DNA of 38,072 nt, taken from JAWVZS01 sp964507825 (GTDB taxonomy: Archaea; Thermoproteota; Nitrososphaeria; Nitrososphaerales; Nitrosopumilaceae). Shown here piece by piece: positions 23,145-32,538 of the stretch. The position numbers were made by a program, and so were the translations under genes. Position 1 is the stretch's first letter; the number at the start of each line of letters is the position of its first letter. The notes under the pieces were generated by a model. That model was given only the letters and a program-made list of their open reading frames with translations. It was not told the DNA's origin and searched no databases. The stretch covers positions 1 through 38,072 of the forward strand of contig CAZDQM010000057.1 of NCBI GenBank assembly GCA_964507825.1, read 5' to 3'.

Positions 23145-24401
23145 ATGCAGGCGTCAAATTTGGAAGTCATACTCAAGGACAGCGACCCCCAGATAGCGGG
23201 CGTCCTGAACCGCGCGCTTGATGAAAGGGAGGTATCCCCAGAAGATGGAGTTGTCCTGTACGGTGCAGATGGACGCGACCTTCATCTAGTAGGCATGGTT
23301 GCAGATGAGCTTAGGCGCCGGCGAGTCGGCGATACCGTAACATATGTGGTAAACAGGAACATCAACTTTACCAACGTGTGTATAAAGCAATGCGGCTTTT
23401 GCGCGTTTAGCAGGGATTTCAGGGAAGAGGAGGGATACATGCTGCCCATCGAGGAGGTTGTGCGACGTGCAAAGGAGGCGCATAGCATGGGTGCCACCGA
23501 GGTCTGCATCCAAGCCGGACTGCCGCCGGACATGGACGCCGGACTGTACGAGGATATCTGCAGGGCCGTCAAGAGTGAGGTTCCAGATATCCACATCCAT
23601 GGATTCTCGCCAGAAGAGGTACTGTATGGCGCGTCTAGATCACAGGTGTCGATAAAGGAGTATCTCTTGCGGCTCAAGGATGCCGGGGTAGACACGTTGC
23701 CCGGTACGGCTGCAGAAATCTTGGATCAAAGAATAAGAGATATCATATCACCGGGCAGAATATCCGTAACGAAATGGATCGAGGTAATAAAAACCGCGCA
23801 TAATATTGGAATCAACACGACGTCCACCATGATGTTCGGACACGTAGAATCTACCGAAGACAGAATCAAACACATTGTAAAAATCAGGGACGTGCAAAAG
23901 GAGACGGGTGGGTTTACAGAGTTTGTTCCGTTAAACTTTGTGTATGAGGATGCCCCGATGTACAAGCACCGACTCCACCAGAATATCAGCAAGGGTGCAA
24001 GCGCACGGGATGTCCTACTCACACATGCAATATCTAGGATCATGTTGAATAATCAGATCGACAACATTCAGGTTTCATGGGTAAAGGAGGGGCTTAAAAT
24101 GGCACAGCTGCTACTTGCATGGGGTGCAAATGACCTTGGCGGGACCCTGATCAACGAAAGCATCTCTACGTCGGCAGGATCCGGGCACGGCCAGCTGCTA
24201 AGACCCAAGGACGTCAAAAGGATAACATCAGATATAGGAAGGACCGCCGCGGAAAGGGGAACGAAATACCAGATCCTAAGAAAGTTTTCCGCCAATGAAC
24301 CTGACGAACCGCTAGACGCCGCGGATCAGGATTTATTTGGATCATATTTTGATTTAATCAAAATCAGCAAATACAGATACAAAAACCCCAAGAGGGAATA
24401 A
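23145..24401 (+). CDS. cofH: 5-amino-6-(D-ribitylamino)uracil-L-tyrosine 4-hydroxyphenyl transferase CofH
   Basis: 418 residues. CofH joins the tyrosine-derived hydroxybenzyl group to 5-amino-6-ribitylaminouracil, supplying the CofG substrate. The cluster cysteines are C79, C83 and C86 in TNVCIKQCGFCAFSR. Family blocks GATEVCIQAGLPPD, IHIHGFSPEEV, AGVDTLPGTAAEILD, TTSTMMFGHVES and ANDLGGTLINESIS all appear in order. The gene starts three bases after cofG and its stop directly abuts the TTG of the TldE-like gene, so all three are likely one transcript. Together cofG and cofH replace the fused FbiC of actinobacteria. Confidence 0.95.
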   Translation: MQASNLEVILKDSDPQIAGVLNRALDEREVSPEDGVVLYGADGRDLHLVGMVADELRRRRVGDTVTYVVNRNINFTNVCIKQCGFCAFSRDFREEEGYMLPIEEVVRRAKEAHSMGATEVCIQAGLPPDMDAGLYEDICRAVKSEVPDIHIHGFSPEEVLYGASRSQVSIKEYLLRLKDAGVDTLPGTAAEILDQRIRDIISPGRISVTKWIEVIKTAHNIGINTTSTMMFGHVESTEDRIKHIVKIRDVQKETGGFTEFVPLNFVYEDAPMYKHRLHQNISKGASARDVLLTHAISRIMLNNQIDNIQVSWVKEGLKMAQLLLAWGANDLGGTLINESISTSAGSGHGQLLRPKDVKRITSDIGRTAAERGTKYQILRKFSANEPDEPLDAADQDLFGSYFDLIKISKYRYKNPKRE

Positions 24402-25760
24402 TTGTCATGCTGTGAAGATGTCTTGAGGGCGGCCGGGAGGCTAGACGTTGACGAGGCTGAGGCCATACACTCGCAAAAGCGCATCACGACGGTCAGGATC
24501 ACGAATTCCGAGATTGCAGAGGTAAAAGAGTCTGTAATCAACGAGGTCGCGGCAAGACTGTTTCAGAAGAAGAGGATTTTTTCAGTCCGAGCATCAAGCC
24601 CGGAAGATCTTCCTCGACACATTGAAAACAGCATCAAGGCCATCCAATATCTAGTTCCAAGCGAGTTTTGGGTGACGCTTCACCAAGAGTCTCCAAAGAC
24701 GGCCAAGTTAGACAGGACATATGATCCGGAGCTCGACGGCATATCGGGAGCAGATGCCGCAGACATCGCCCAGACGATGATTAACGAGTCAGCAGACTGC
24801 AGGATTAGATCCATTTCGGGCTCGCTAAACATTGTTTCAGACAGGTTCCAGCTAGAAAACAGCCACGGGCTTGAGTTTGAGGACTCTAATACGTTCATTG
24901 CCGGCGTCATAAATGCAGATGCAGGGGACGGCCGGGATACAGTATCCGGAATAGGGCAGGGCTGCTGTAGGACGTTTGACGGGTTTGATGCGGCGAGAAT
25001 TGGACAGGATGCAAGGGAGATGTGCATGAACTCTACTAATCCGGCACGAATTGAACCAGGAGAATATTCCGTGATCCTCGAGCCGTATTCAGTAGGCGAG
25101 ATTATGGCGTTTGTTCTGGCCGCAAATTTTCATTACAAGACCATCATGGAGGGAAAGAGCTGTTTCTCAGGCTTGGAAGACCAGGTTGTCGCGCCGGAGA
25201 TCTTAAGTATATCAGACGATCCGTCGATTCCAGATTCAATAGGGGCCAAATCCGTCGATGACGAGGGTGGGATTACCAAAAAATTATTCCTGATCAAGGA
25301 TGGCACATTCAAGGATACCTTTTCAGATCTTTACGATGCGTACAAGTTTCACTCCAAATCATCAGGAAATGCAAGCCGTCTCGGCTCACCGATGGGCACT
25401 AGTGCAGAACCAGACACGATAGCAAGGCCGCACAATATCAGGATTGAAGGCAGCACGTGCAGTAAAGATGACATGATCAAGGATGTCAGGAGGGGGATTA
25501 TCATAGGCAGGACGTGGTACACATATGCGTTAAATCCGATCCGTGGCGACTTTTCATGTACCGCTAGAAGCGGGATTCAGATTGTTGAAAACGGCAAGGT
25601 GCGTCCCGGCAAGCCAGTCAGAATCGTGCACAACGTCAGGAAGCTTCTTGAGAATACGGTAGACATTGCAGATGACATTAGGAACGTACAACAGTGGGAC
25701 TCCCTACCATCAATAGCGCCATCCATGCGGTTTGATAGAGTTCGCGTATTCTCGATCTAG
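24402..25760 (+). CDS. TldE/PmbA-like protein (TldD/PmbA family, no metal motif)
   Basis: 452 residues starting at a TTG that directly follows the cofH stop. The family blocks FSVRASSPEDLP, NSHGLEFEDSNTFIAGV, YSVILEPYSVGEIMAFV, VAPEILSISDDPSIP, GAKSVDDEGGITKKLFLI and GNASRLGSPMG match PmbA/TldE. TldD enzymes carry HExxxH at the position where this protein has SVGEIMAF, so it should be the non-catalytic partner. TldD-TldE pairs cleave small peptides and modified peptides. No tldD gene is in the window. Its place after cofGH is suggestive, but no role in F420 synthesis is established. Confidence 0.85.
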   Translation: MSCCEDVLRAAGRLDVDEAEAIHSQKRITTVRITNSEIAEVKESVINEVAARLFQKKRIFSVRASSPEDLPRHIENSIKAIQYLVPSEFWVTLHQESPKTAKLDRTYDPELDGISGADAADIAQTMINESADCRIRSISGSLNIVSDRFQLENSHGLEFEDSNTFIAGVINADAGDGRDTVSGIGQGCCRTFDGFDAARIGQDAREMCMNSTNPARIEPGEYSVILEPYSVGEIMAFVLAANFHYKTIMEGKSCFSGLEDQVVAPEILSISDDPSIPDSIGAKSVDDEGGITKKLFLIKDGTFKDTFSDLYDAYKFHSKSSGNASRLGSPMGTSAEPDTIARPHNIRIEGSTCSKDDMIKDVRRGIIIGRTWYTYALNPIRGDFSCTARSGIQIVENGKVRPGKPVRIVHNVRKLLENTVDIADDIRNVQQWDSLPSIAPSMRFDRVRVFSI

Positions 25761-25805
25761 GCGTCACGTAGGCAGTAAAGCACTTGCTCAATCAGGTATG
25801 CCGCA

Positions 25806-26756
25806 TCAGGCCGAGTTAATGCCTGTGAAAAATGAAAACGTCAAGTATGCCGCATATCCTGTAGCCAGTCCCAGTCCAATTTTGCGCGTAACCATGCCCG
25901 TCTTCATCACGACAAACAATACAAGGCTAAATGCAATCATTACAATATAGTCTACGTGGATTTCATCCGTTACTGATACTCCGGCCAAGACGGATGCCAC
26001 GCCCATTATCATCAATATGTTGTAAATGTTGCTTCCAATAATGTTGCCAATACCGATATCAGCATGTTTCTTTCTGATTGCGATGATCGAGGTGACAAGC
26101 TCCGGGAGTGACGTGCCGATTGCAATCACCGTTATTCCGATCACTCTTTCAGACACGCTGAAAAACTGCGCGATTTTAACTGCATTGTCGACCGTAAACT
26201 CCGAACCGATATACAAAAGTGCAATTCCAATGCCCAGCATGCCAAACGATTTCAGGTAAAAGCCGCGCGAACGACCGGTTACGCTAGTCTCCTTCCTGTC
26301 ATGTTCCCTTGCGATCATACGGTATGTGAATATCGTAAATGCAATCAGTAGACTGATCAGCAGGGCCCCATCATACTTAGATATTTCACCATCCGCAGAC
26401 AGCACAATCAGTAGCAGTGATGCGCCCATCATTACAAACAGCTCTTTTCTAATCGTCTTCCTGCTAACGACCAAAGATGCAATAACCGCCGAGACACCAA
26501 TCACCATGCCAACGTTTGCAATGTTGCTTCCTACCACATTGCCTAGGATTATCTGAGAGTGCTCTCCCGCGGCCGCTATGCTGGCGGCCAGCTCTGGAGT
26601 CGACGTCCCGTAAGCCACAACGGTCATGCCTATTACGATGTTGCTTACACCTAGGCGCTTGGCGATGTTTACACCACCGCTTACAAGCCAGTTTCCGCCA
26701 TAACACAACATGGCAAGCCCCAACACAGTCAGCGCCACATTCAGGACGACATCCAT
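25806..26756 (-). CDS. Calcium/cation antiporter (CaCA family, YrbG-like)
   Basis: 316 residues with about ten membrane helices in two inverted halves. Each half has the two alpha-repeat signatures: MTVVAYGTSTPELAASI with GNVVGSNIANVG in the first, and ITVIAIGTSLPELVTSI with GNIIGSNIYNIL in the second. The Glu in each PEL motif binds the cation. The protein exchanges Ca2+ or a similar cation for Na+ or H+ across the membrane; ion preference is not readable. A TATA box TTTTAAAC (26779-26786) lies 27 bases before the ATG. It is convergent with the TldE-like gene. Confidence 0.92.
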   Translation of the reverse strand: MDVVLNVALTVLGLAMLCYGGNWLVSGGVNIAKRLGVSNIVIGMTVVAYGTSTPELAASIAAAGEHSQIILGNVVGSNIANVGMVIGVSAVIASLVVSRKTIRKELFVMMGASLLLIVLSADGEISKYDGALLISLLIAFTIFTYRMIAREHDRKETSVTGRSRGFYLKSFGMLGIGIALLYIGSEFTVDNAVKIAQFFSVSERVIGITVIAIGTSLPELVTSIIAIRKKHADIGIGNIIGSNIYNILMIMGVASVLAGVSVTDEIHVDYIVMIAFSLVLFVVMKTGMVTRKIGLGLATGYAAYLTFSFFTGINSA

Positions 26757-27113
26757 GACTTTATGTTCAAATCAGGGTGTTTAAAATGGGTGCATTGTCC
26801 TTCATTTACAAATCCGGCAAGAAGAATTGGTTTCGGATACATTCAATAATTTGATAGTCATATACAGTTGCGCAATCGCATGCAGATTACAGGAATATCG
26901 GCAACAAGATCTGTTTTAACATGCAACACGTATCAGATTCAGGCCTGGTACGATATACCGCATGCAGTCTCGTATAGAATATAATCATGCAGGATGAGGA
27001 GTACAAGGTCAGGTCGTCATATGCATGACCTGCCTCCGATGCGGGATTTGTGAACCAAGGGATAATGAGCCAACCGAAGATTAATAAGGTAATATACCGT
27101 ACCATACAGTATA
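26757..27113. other. 357-base non-coding stretch between antiporter and winged-helix gene
   Basis: It holds the antiporter TATA box at its left end and TATA-like sequences (27081-27097) for the winged-helix gene at its right end. A CAGGTC/GACCTG inverted repeat lies at about 27012-27034. A 13-codon frame with an ATG near 26987 is too short to call. No RNA gene is recognised. Confidence 0.45.
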
Positions 27114-27464
27114 ATGAGGGCACGATTGACATACATACCGGTCGAGGTGGCAGATCGGCTCGATGATTTCATTATAAAGCGTGACGAACAGGTTCTTGAT
27201 GCAGTCAGGGCCCGAGCTAGGGACTATAGTACACTCTCCATTCTAAAGCTCCTTTACCAGCTAAGCGCGCATCCAATGTCGTTCACAGACTTGTATTCAA
27301 AGTCAAAGATCAGGATGAAGAAATCATTTCTCAACTACCTGCACCTGTGCGTAGACTATAACTTTATCAAAAAGGAGGCCATGGGATCAAATATGATATA
27401 TTCGATAACAGACAGGGGCAGGACCATGTTAGAACTGTTCATGCAAAAGGACAAGGCGCGTTAG
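27114..27464 (+). CDS. Small winged-helix protein, probable transcription regulator
   Basis: 116 residues. After an N-terminal helix rich in charged residues comes a winged-helix core: TLSILKLLYQLSAHPMSFTD, then SKIRMKKSFLNYLHLCVDY as the recognition region, and the wing FIKKEAMGSNMIYSITDRGR. It resembles the ArnR1/HTH_45-like group found widely in archaea. Such proteins bind DNA as dimers; the target is unknown. The ATG at 27114 follows TATA-like TAATATAC. It stands alone, with the dispersed repeat copy B directly after it. Confidence 0.7.
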   Translation: MRARLTYIPVEVADRLDDFIIKRDEQVLDAVRARARDYSTLSILKLLYQLSAHPMSFTDLYSKSKIRMKKSFLNYLHLCVDYNFIKKEAMGSNMIYSITDRGRTMLELFMQKDKAR

Positions 27465-27520
27465 ATCTACTATCGCATACGCGGATAAAATCAGGATAGT
27501 GATTCCGGAATTTTGCTACA

Positions 27521-27604
27521 GTACACTTTCAGGTCGATTCGGGATTCATGCCCTGATATATTCTGAGTCAGGTATAATGCCCTAGTAGACCTGACCTTGT
27601 ACGC
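27521..27604 (+). repeat. 84-bp dispersed repeat, copy B, upstream of the PAC2 gene
   Basis: This partner of copy A at 9798-9881 differs at seven positions in 84 and shares the uninterrupted 45-base core. It starts GTACAC and ends CTTGTACGC. The three potential stems seen in copy A (GTACA/TGTAC, TCAGG/CCTGA, TCAGGT/ACCTGA) are kept. It ends about 17 bases before the PAC2 TATA box at 27622-27629, the same arrangement and orientation toward the downstream gene as copy A. Confidence 0.75.
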
Positions 27605-27621
27605 TACACAAATCCGCATAC

Positions 27622-27629
27622 ATAAATTA
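27622..27629 (+). promoter_or_regulatory. TATA box of the PAC2 gene
   Basis: ATAAATTA is centred 26 bases before the GTG at 27652, which supports that start and a leaderless transcript. The dispersed repeat copy B ends just upstream. Confidence 0.6.
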
Positions 27630-27651
27630 GACTGGATGTCCACCATGATTG

Positions 27652-28377
27652 GTGCAGAAAGAAATGTTTCCCGAAGCTCAGGTTTTCGAAACAAAAAAGA
27701 TGAAACTGAAAAATCCGATAATATTTGCAGGGTTTGTAGGGGCGGGCCTAGTAGGCCCGCTTGCTGTTGGACAAATCATCAAGGAGATGAGCATGCAGGA
27801 GATCGGGTACATGAGATCAAGGTATCTTCCACCGTCAACTGTGTTTCTCAGGGGACGGCTCCGCCACCCATTCAGGTTTTATGCAAACAAGGAGGGAACC
27901 GTCTGCGCCGTGATATGCGAAGTGACATTGCGGATGGAGGGACTGTACACAGTAGTCGATGAGATTTTGAGCTGGGCAAGTCACAATGGATCAAATGAAA
28001 TTATAATCCTAGACGGGGTTGCCAGTGACGAGCATGACGACAGAGCGTATTGTGCCGCAGAAGAAGACATGTGCAGGGTCATGGCAGACAAGGACATCAG
28101 CATGATTCCGCAAGGGTTCATCACAGGCGTGCCCGGAGGCATCCTAAACGAGTGCCTTGTTCGTGAGATACGCGGAATCACGCTACTGGCAAAGGCAAAC
28201 AGAGACAGGACCGATCCCATGGCGGCCATAACTCTGGTAAAATCCATAAACAGGCTGTATGACATGGATATCGATGTTGCCGAGCTTGAAAAGGAGGAAG
28301 AGATGGTCGAAGAGTTTCAGGAACTGTCAGAAAAATATGCCGAGCATAGAGAGGAACTGTCAGGCATGTACATGTAG
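27652..28377 (+). CDS. PAC2 family protein (proteasome assembly chaperone-like)
   Basis: 241 residues from the GTG at 27652, which is 26 bases after a TATA box; a TTG at 27649 adds one residue. The PAC2 core is recognisable: NPIIFAGFVGAGLVGPLAVG, YMRSRYLPPSTVFLRGRLRHP, SNEIIILDGVASDE, QGFITGVPGGILNECL, ITLLAKANRDRTDPMAAI. The fold is that of eukaryotic PAC1/PAC2 proteasome assembly chaperones, and archaeal members are thought to interact with proteasome subunits. The C-terminal 45 residues are strongly charged and probably coiled coil (ELEKEEEMVEEFQELSEKYA). purM follows after 33 bases. Confidence 0.87.
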   Translation: MQKEMFPEAQVFETKKMKLKNPIIFAGFVGAGLVGPLAVGQIIKEMSMQEIGYMRSRYLPPSTVFLRGRLRHPFRFYANKEGTVCAVICEVTLRMEGLYTVVDEILSWASHNGSNEIIILDGVASDEHDDRAYCAAEEDMCRVMADKDISMIPQGFITGVPGGILNECLVREIRGITLLAKANRDRTDPMAAITLVKSINRLYDMDIDVAELEKEEEMVEEFQELSEKYAEHREELSGMYM

Positions 28378-28410
28378 GCAGTCCTCACGCATGTATTGGG
28401 GGTTTTAACT

Positions 28411-29433
28411 ATGACTCTATCCTATAAAAAAACGGGTGTGGATATTACAGGGATTAAAAAGAGTCAGGCCGCAATCGGCAGGATGATTGCATCAACCCAC
28501 AAGATGCAGAAGATGACAAGAATAGAACATGGATTCGGGCATTACGCCGGAATTGTAGAGGTGGCAGGCAGGGGCATGTGGGCCATGCATACGGACGGGG
28601 TTGGAACCAAGGTAATGATTGCAAATGCCATGAGAAAATACGACACCATCGGCATCGACTGCATTGCAATGAACGTAAACGACATTATATGTACGGGTGC
28701 AATACCGGTTGCATTCGTAGACTATATCGCGGCAAACAAAAACAACCGTAAAATTTTTGTGCAGATATTAAAGGGGTTGGTGGCAGGTGCAAAAAAGGCC
28801 AGGACCCCGATTGTGGGCGGAGAGACCGCAATAATGCCGGACCTCATTGCAGGAAAGGGTTTTTCATTCGACCTAGCCGGGATGGTTACCGGATACGTGG
28901 ATAGAAAAAAGATGATCATGGGCGGGTCAATAAGACCCGGTGATTTAATCATCGGTGCAAAAAGCACGGGGCTGCATTCAAACGGATATTCGTTGGCAAG
29001 GGCCGCGCTTTTGAAAAAATATACCGTCAAAGATACAGTGAGGGGAGTCGGCAACATAGGCTCGGCATTGCTCAAACCAACCGAGATATACGTGCAGCCA
29101 GTCATTGAGATCATAGACAAGTGTAAGGTAAACGGCCTAGCCCACATCACAGGAGGCTCATTTACCAAGCTGCCAAGACTGAAAAACACAGGATATGAGA
29201 TCGATTCGCTACCAAAAATGCCCGGTATAATGAAGCTGATTGCGGATCATGGCATAAATGATGCAGAGATGTACCGGACGTTCAACATGGGAGTCGGGTT
29301 CTGCGTGATTGCGCCAAAAGACCAAGCCTCGATGATACAATCCATCTTCAAAAGGCATAAAATCCAAAGTCAGGAGATCGGCAGGATCATATCAAGAAAG
29401 GGCGTAACAGTAAACTCGAAAAAAATCACATAA
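28411..29433 (+). CDS. purM: Phosphoribosylformylglycinamidine cyclo-ligase (AIR synthetase)
   Basis: 340 residues from the ATG at 28411, which gives TLSYKKTGVDITGI, the usual N terminus; an upstream start at 28396 would add five non-conserved residues. PurM closes the imidazole ring of FGAM with ATP, step five of purine synthesis. Signatures are MHTDGVGTKVMIA, DCIAMNVNDIICTGA, IVGGETAIMP, FDLAGMVTGYV, GAKSTGLHSNGYSLAR, HITGGSFTKLPR and FNMGVGFCVI. It lies 33 bases after the PAC2 gene with no obvious TATA box of its own, so it may share that transcript. Confidence 0.96.
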   Translation: MTLSYKKTGVDITGIKKSQAAIGRMIASTHKMQKMTRIEHGFGHYAGIVEVAGRGMWAMHTDGVGTKVMIANAMRKYDTIGIDCIAMNVNDIICTGAIPVAFVDYIAANKNNRKIFVQILKGLVAGAKKARTPIVGGETAIMPDLIAGKGFSFDLAGMVTGYVDRKKMIMGGSIRPGDLIIGAKSTGLHSNGYSLARAALLKKYTVKDTVRGVGNIGSALLKPTEIYVQPVIEIIDKCKVNGLAHITGGSFTKLPRLKNTGYEIDSLPKMPGIMKLIADHGINDAEMYRTFNMGVGFCVIAPKDQASMIQSIFKRHKIQSQEIGRIISRKGVTVNSKKIT

Positions 29434-29499
29434 GCACAGAATTGCTTTTGATATAGAATTGCCTTATATTACATGTTTTTTTGACCATAATAGAGAAAA

Positions 29500-30867
29500 T
29501 TGGCAGCAGAGGCGCATTTTATTCAGATTATAATTGGAATTGGAATACTCTTGTTTGCCGCCAAGATCATGGCAGAGTTGTTCCTCAGGTTAAAACTTCC
29601 AATTGTTCTAGGCGAGCTCCTAGCAGGCATGATAATCGGGCCGTTTGCACTCGGGGCGTTCCTTACATGGGACGGCGAGCACCTGCTAAAGATAGGCCCC
29701 GAGATAAAGACGCTAGGCGAGATGGGGGCCATAGTGATCCTGTTCATGGCAGGGCTCGAGATGACGCCAAGGGAGTTTTTGAAGGGAGGTAAGGCATCGT
29801 TTACAGTGGGCACACTAGGAGTCATAGTGCCATTCTTTGCAGGCCTGCTGGCATTTCAGATGTTCGGATACAATGCGCTACAGTCTATGATGATTGCAAC
29901 TGCGCTGACTGCTACAAGTATAGCAATCTCAATCCAGGTACTAAACGAGTTTGGAAAGATAAAGACGCCGGAGGCCCGGCTCATTATTGGCGCCGCGGTG
30001 GTAGATGACATACTAGCCATAGCGGTGCTGTCAGTGGTTTCGTCGATTGCGGCAGACGGACAAGGAATTGAAAACATAGACATTGCAGAAGTCATGATCA
30101 CCATTCTGCAGGTACTAGGATTCTTTGCGGCAATGCTTATTGCCGCGGTCTTTTTGGTGCCAAAGTTCATCACGCCAAAAATATGGAAGGCAAGGGGTAG
30201 TGTGGAGGGAATAGTAACGGCGGTATTCTTCGGTGCCGCCGCCCTTGCAGGCTCGATCGGACTCTCGCCGATCGTCGGCGCGTTTGCCGTGGGCATGGCC
30301 CTATCTACCACAAAAGTGTTTGAAAAGGTGGAAAATTATATTGGAAAAGTGGGCCTGATTTTTGCGCCGCTGTTCTTTGCAATCATCGGCGCCCAGGTGG
30401 ATCTCAGAACAGTTGATCTAAACATACTAGCTATAAGCGGCATAGTAATCATAATTGCAGTTGTCACCAAGCTGTTTGGCTGCGGGCTGCCGGCGGTATT
30501 ATTCCTCAAGAACAGGGCCCAAGGAATGCGTGTCGGCATAGGGATGATATCAAGGGGCGAGGTGGGCCTGATCGTTGCAGGAGTCGGGGTCTCGCTAAGC
30601 ATTCTTGACTCCGATGTATACTCTACAATAGTTCTCATGGTGGCAGTCACGACAATTATTACTCCAATCTGGTTAAAGATGGAATACAGGAAGGAGATGC
30701 GCCATCAGGGCGATAATCTGCCCATTGCCGGATCAGATGCAGGGGATGATTCGTCCGCTGATGACGACGCGCCTGAAATACTCATGGATCAACACAAACC
30801 GGACAAAGACGCGCCTGATTCGGCGCATGGAACCGGCGCAGATGCGCATGCGACGACGGACCGTTAA
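29500..30867 (+). CDS. Monovalent cation:proton antiporter, CPA2 family
   Basis: 455 residues with about twelve membrane helices (about 10-395). Landmarks are KLPIVLGELLAGMIIGP, AIVILFMAGLEM, TALTATSIAISIQVL, the ion-binding aspartates in GAAVVDDILAIAV, and GMISRGEVGLIVAGV near the end, all typical of NapA/KefB-like exchangers. It moves Na+ or K+ against H+. It lacks a RCK/TrkA-N domain; instead the last 55 residues form an acidic, probably unstructured cytoplasmic tail (GDDSSADDDAPE). Start is TTG at 29500; TATA-like TTATATTA lies about 33 bases before it. Confidence 0.9.
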   Translation: MAAEAHFIQIIIGIGILLFAAKIMAELFLRLKLPIVLGELLAGMIIGPFALGAFLTWDGEHLLKIGPEIKTLGEMGAIVILFMAGLEMTPREFLKGGKASFTVGTLGVIVPFFAGLLAFQMFGYNALQSMMIATALTATSIAISIQVLNEFGKIKTPEARLIIGAAVVDDILAIAVLSVVSSIAADGQGIENIDIAEVMITILQVLGFFAAMLIAAVFLVPKFITPKIWKARGSVEGIVTAVFFGAAALAGSIGLSPIVGAFAVGMALSTTKVFEKVENYIGKVGLIFAPLFFAIIGAQVDLRTVDLNILAISGIVIIIAVVTKLFGCGLPAVLFLKNRAQGMRVGIGMISRGEVGLIVAGVGVSLSILDSDVYSTIVLMVAVTTIITPIWLKMEYRKEMRHQGDNLPIAGSDAGDDSSADDDAPEILMDQHKPDKDAPDSAHGTGADAHATTDR

Positions 30868-30949
30868 ACCTAGGCGTGTCAAGAGTGCGATACGTGCCTA
30901 TACAGATGCATTTTGAAAGAATTTATGCCAGTCAGGATACAGTGCAATA

Positions 30950-32536
30950 ATGTCCGGGATCGATGCAGACTTTGAGATGGCGTGTAGCGAAATCACGCAA
31001 AACCTTCTAGAGGTGGAAAACCCATCCAAGGGTACTGTAAAGGCCGAGATTAAGAGGATGTGTGCCAAATATTCCTTGGGAAGAATTCCAAGAAACCATG
31101 AAATCCTCGCTAGGACGTCCGGGGATAACTTTGCAAAGCTTAGGACAGTACTGCTAAAAAAGCCCATAAAGACCGCATCCGGAGTGGCAGTCGTTGCACT
31201 GATGCCAAAGCCGTACGCTTGTCCGCATGGAAGATGCACGTACTGCCCCGGAGGAATAGAGTCCAACACGCCAAACAGCTATACAGGAAGGGAGCCGTCT
31301 GCAATCAGTGCGATAGAGAGCGGGTATGACCCCAAGTCCCAGATCAGATCCAAGATAGACAAGCTGGTGGCATACGGCCACGAGCCGTCCAAGCTAGAGC
31401 TAGTCATAGTCGGGGGGACGTTTTTGTTCATGCCAGAAGAGTACAGGCGTGAATTCATAAAATCATGTTATGACGCATTAAATGGATTTGACTCTGACAC
31501 GCTTGAGGATGCAAAGGCCGCAAACGAGCACGCGGACATTAGAAACGTTGGATTTACCGTCGAGACCAAGCCGGATTACTGCAAGGCCCCACACATAGAC
31601 GACATGCTCGAATACGGGATAACTAGGGTGGAGATCGGGGTCCAGTGCCTGCAGGATCGAGTATACAAGATTGTAAACAGGGGACACGACTATAATGACG
31701 TAATCGAGTCATTTAGGATTTCAAAGGATGCAGGTTACAAGATTGTGGCACACATGATGCCCGGACTTCCAACTATGACGCCGCGTCAGGACATCTCGGA
31801 TTTTAAGAGATTGTTTGATGACTCTGCATTAAAACCTGACATGTTGAAGATTTACCCGTCGCTGGTACTAGAAAATACCCCGATGTACGCGGACCATGCA
31901 TCTGGAAGATATGTTCCCTATTCTAACGAAGACATGGTTCGTGTCCTCTCGGAGGTAATGAAGATGGTCCCAAGATGGGTGAGGATCATGAGGGTGCAGA
32001 GGGAGATTTCCCCGGATGAGATTCGTGCAGGCCCCAAGGCAGGCAACCTTAGGCAGATCGTTCACAAGAGTCTGCAGGATGAGGGGCTGTCGTGCAAGTG
32101 TATCAGGTGCAGGGAGATTGGGCGAGCAGGCGACTGCGCCAGCCAAGACGAGTTGAGCATGAATAGGATCGATTATGAATCATCCGGAGGCCGTGAGATA
32201 TTCCTGTCGTATGATGATCCCATGGATAGAATCTACGGGTTTCTGAGACTTCGAAGACCGGGTACGTGGAGCCACAGGGCGGAGATAACGGAGAGATCAA
32301 CAATCATCAGGGAATTGCACGTGTATGGAAGGCCACTGCAACTTGGACAGCGAGATGCAGACGGGATTCAGCACACGGGCCTAGGAAGGAATCTGACAGG
32401 CATGGCAGAAAGGATATCAATGGATGAGTTTGATGCAGATAAGATCCTAGTAATCGCCGCAGTAGGAACTAGGGAATACTATCAAAGACTAGGATACTCG
32501 CCTGATGGTCCATACATGGCAAAAAGACTGGTGTAG
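30950..32536 (+). CDS. elp3: tRNA U34 carboxymethyltransferase Elp3 (radical SAM plus GNAT)
   Basis: 528 residues. Elp3 installs the carboxymethyl group on uridine 34 of tRNAs from acetyl-CoA and SAM. The radical SAM cluster cysteines are C91, C96 and C99 in CPHGRCTYCPGG. GYKIVAHMMPGLPTM and MRVQREISPDEI follow in the central part. The C-terminal GNAT domain has QHTGLGRNLTGMAE for acetyl-CoA binding and AVGTREYYQRLGY. The ATG at 30950 has TATA-like AATTTATG 27 bases upstream. It stops three bases before lysS, so two tRNA-related genes share a transcript. Confidence 0.96.
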   Translation: MSGIDADFEMACSEITQNLLEVENPSKGTVKAEIKRMCAKYSLGRIPRNHEILARTSGDNFAKLRTVLLKKPIKTASGVAVVALMPKPYACPHGRCTYCPGGIESNTPNSYTGREPSAISAIESGYDPKSQIRSKIDKLVAYGHEPSKLELVIVGGTFLFMPEEYRREFIKSCYDALNGFDSDTLEDAKAANEHADIRNVGFTVETKPDYCKAPHIDDMLEYGITRVEIGVQCLQDRVYKIVNRGHDYNDVIESFRISKDAGYKIVAHMMPGLPTMTPRQDISDFKRLFDDSALKPDMLKIYPSLVLENTPMYADHASGRYVPYSNEDMVRVLSEVMKMVPRWVRIMRVQREISPDEIRAGPKAGNLRQIVHKSLQDEGLSCKCIRCREIGRAGDCASQDELSMNRIDYESSGGREIFLSYDDPMDRIYGFLRLRRPGTWSHRAEITERSTIIRELHVYGRPLQLGQRDADGIQHTGLGRNLTGMAERISMDEFDADKILVIAAVGTREYYQRLGYSPDGPYMAKRLV

Positions 32537-32538
32537 GC

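Noticed and set aside
26987..27028. 13-codon frame starting MQDEEYKVRSS
   Set aside because: Too short, no conserved feature, and it overlaps an inverted repeat that better explains the sequence.
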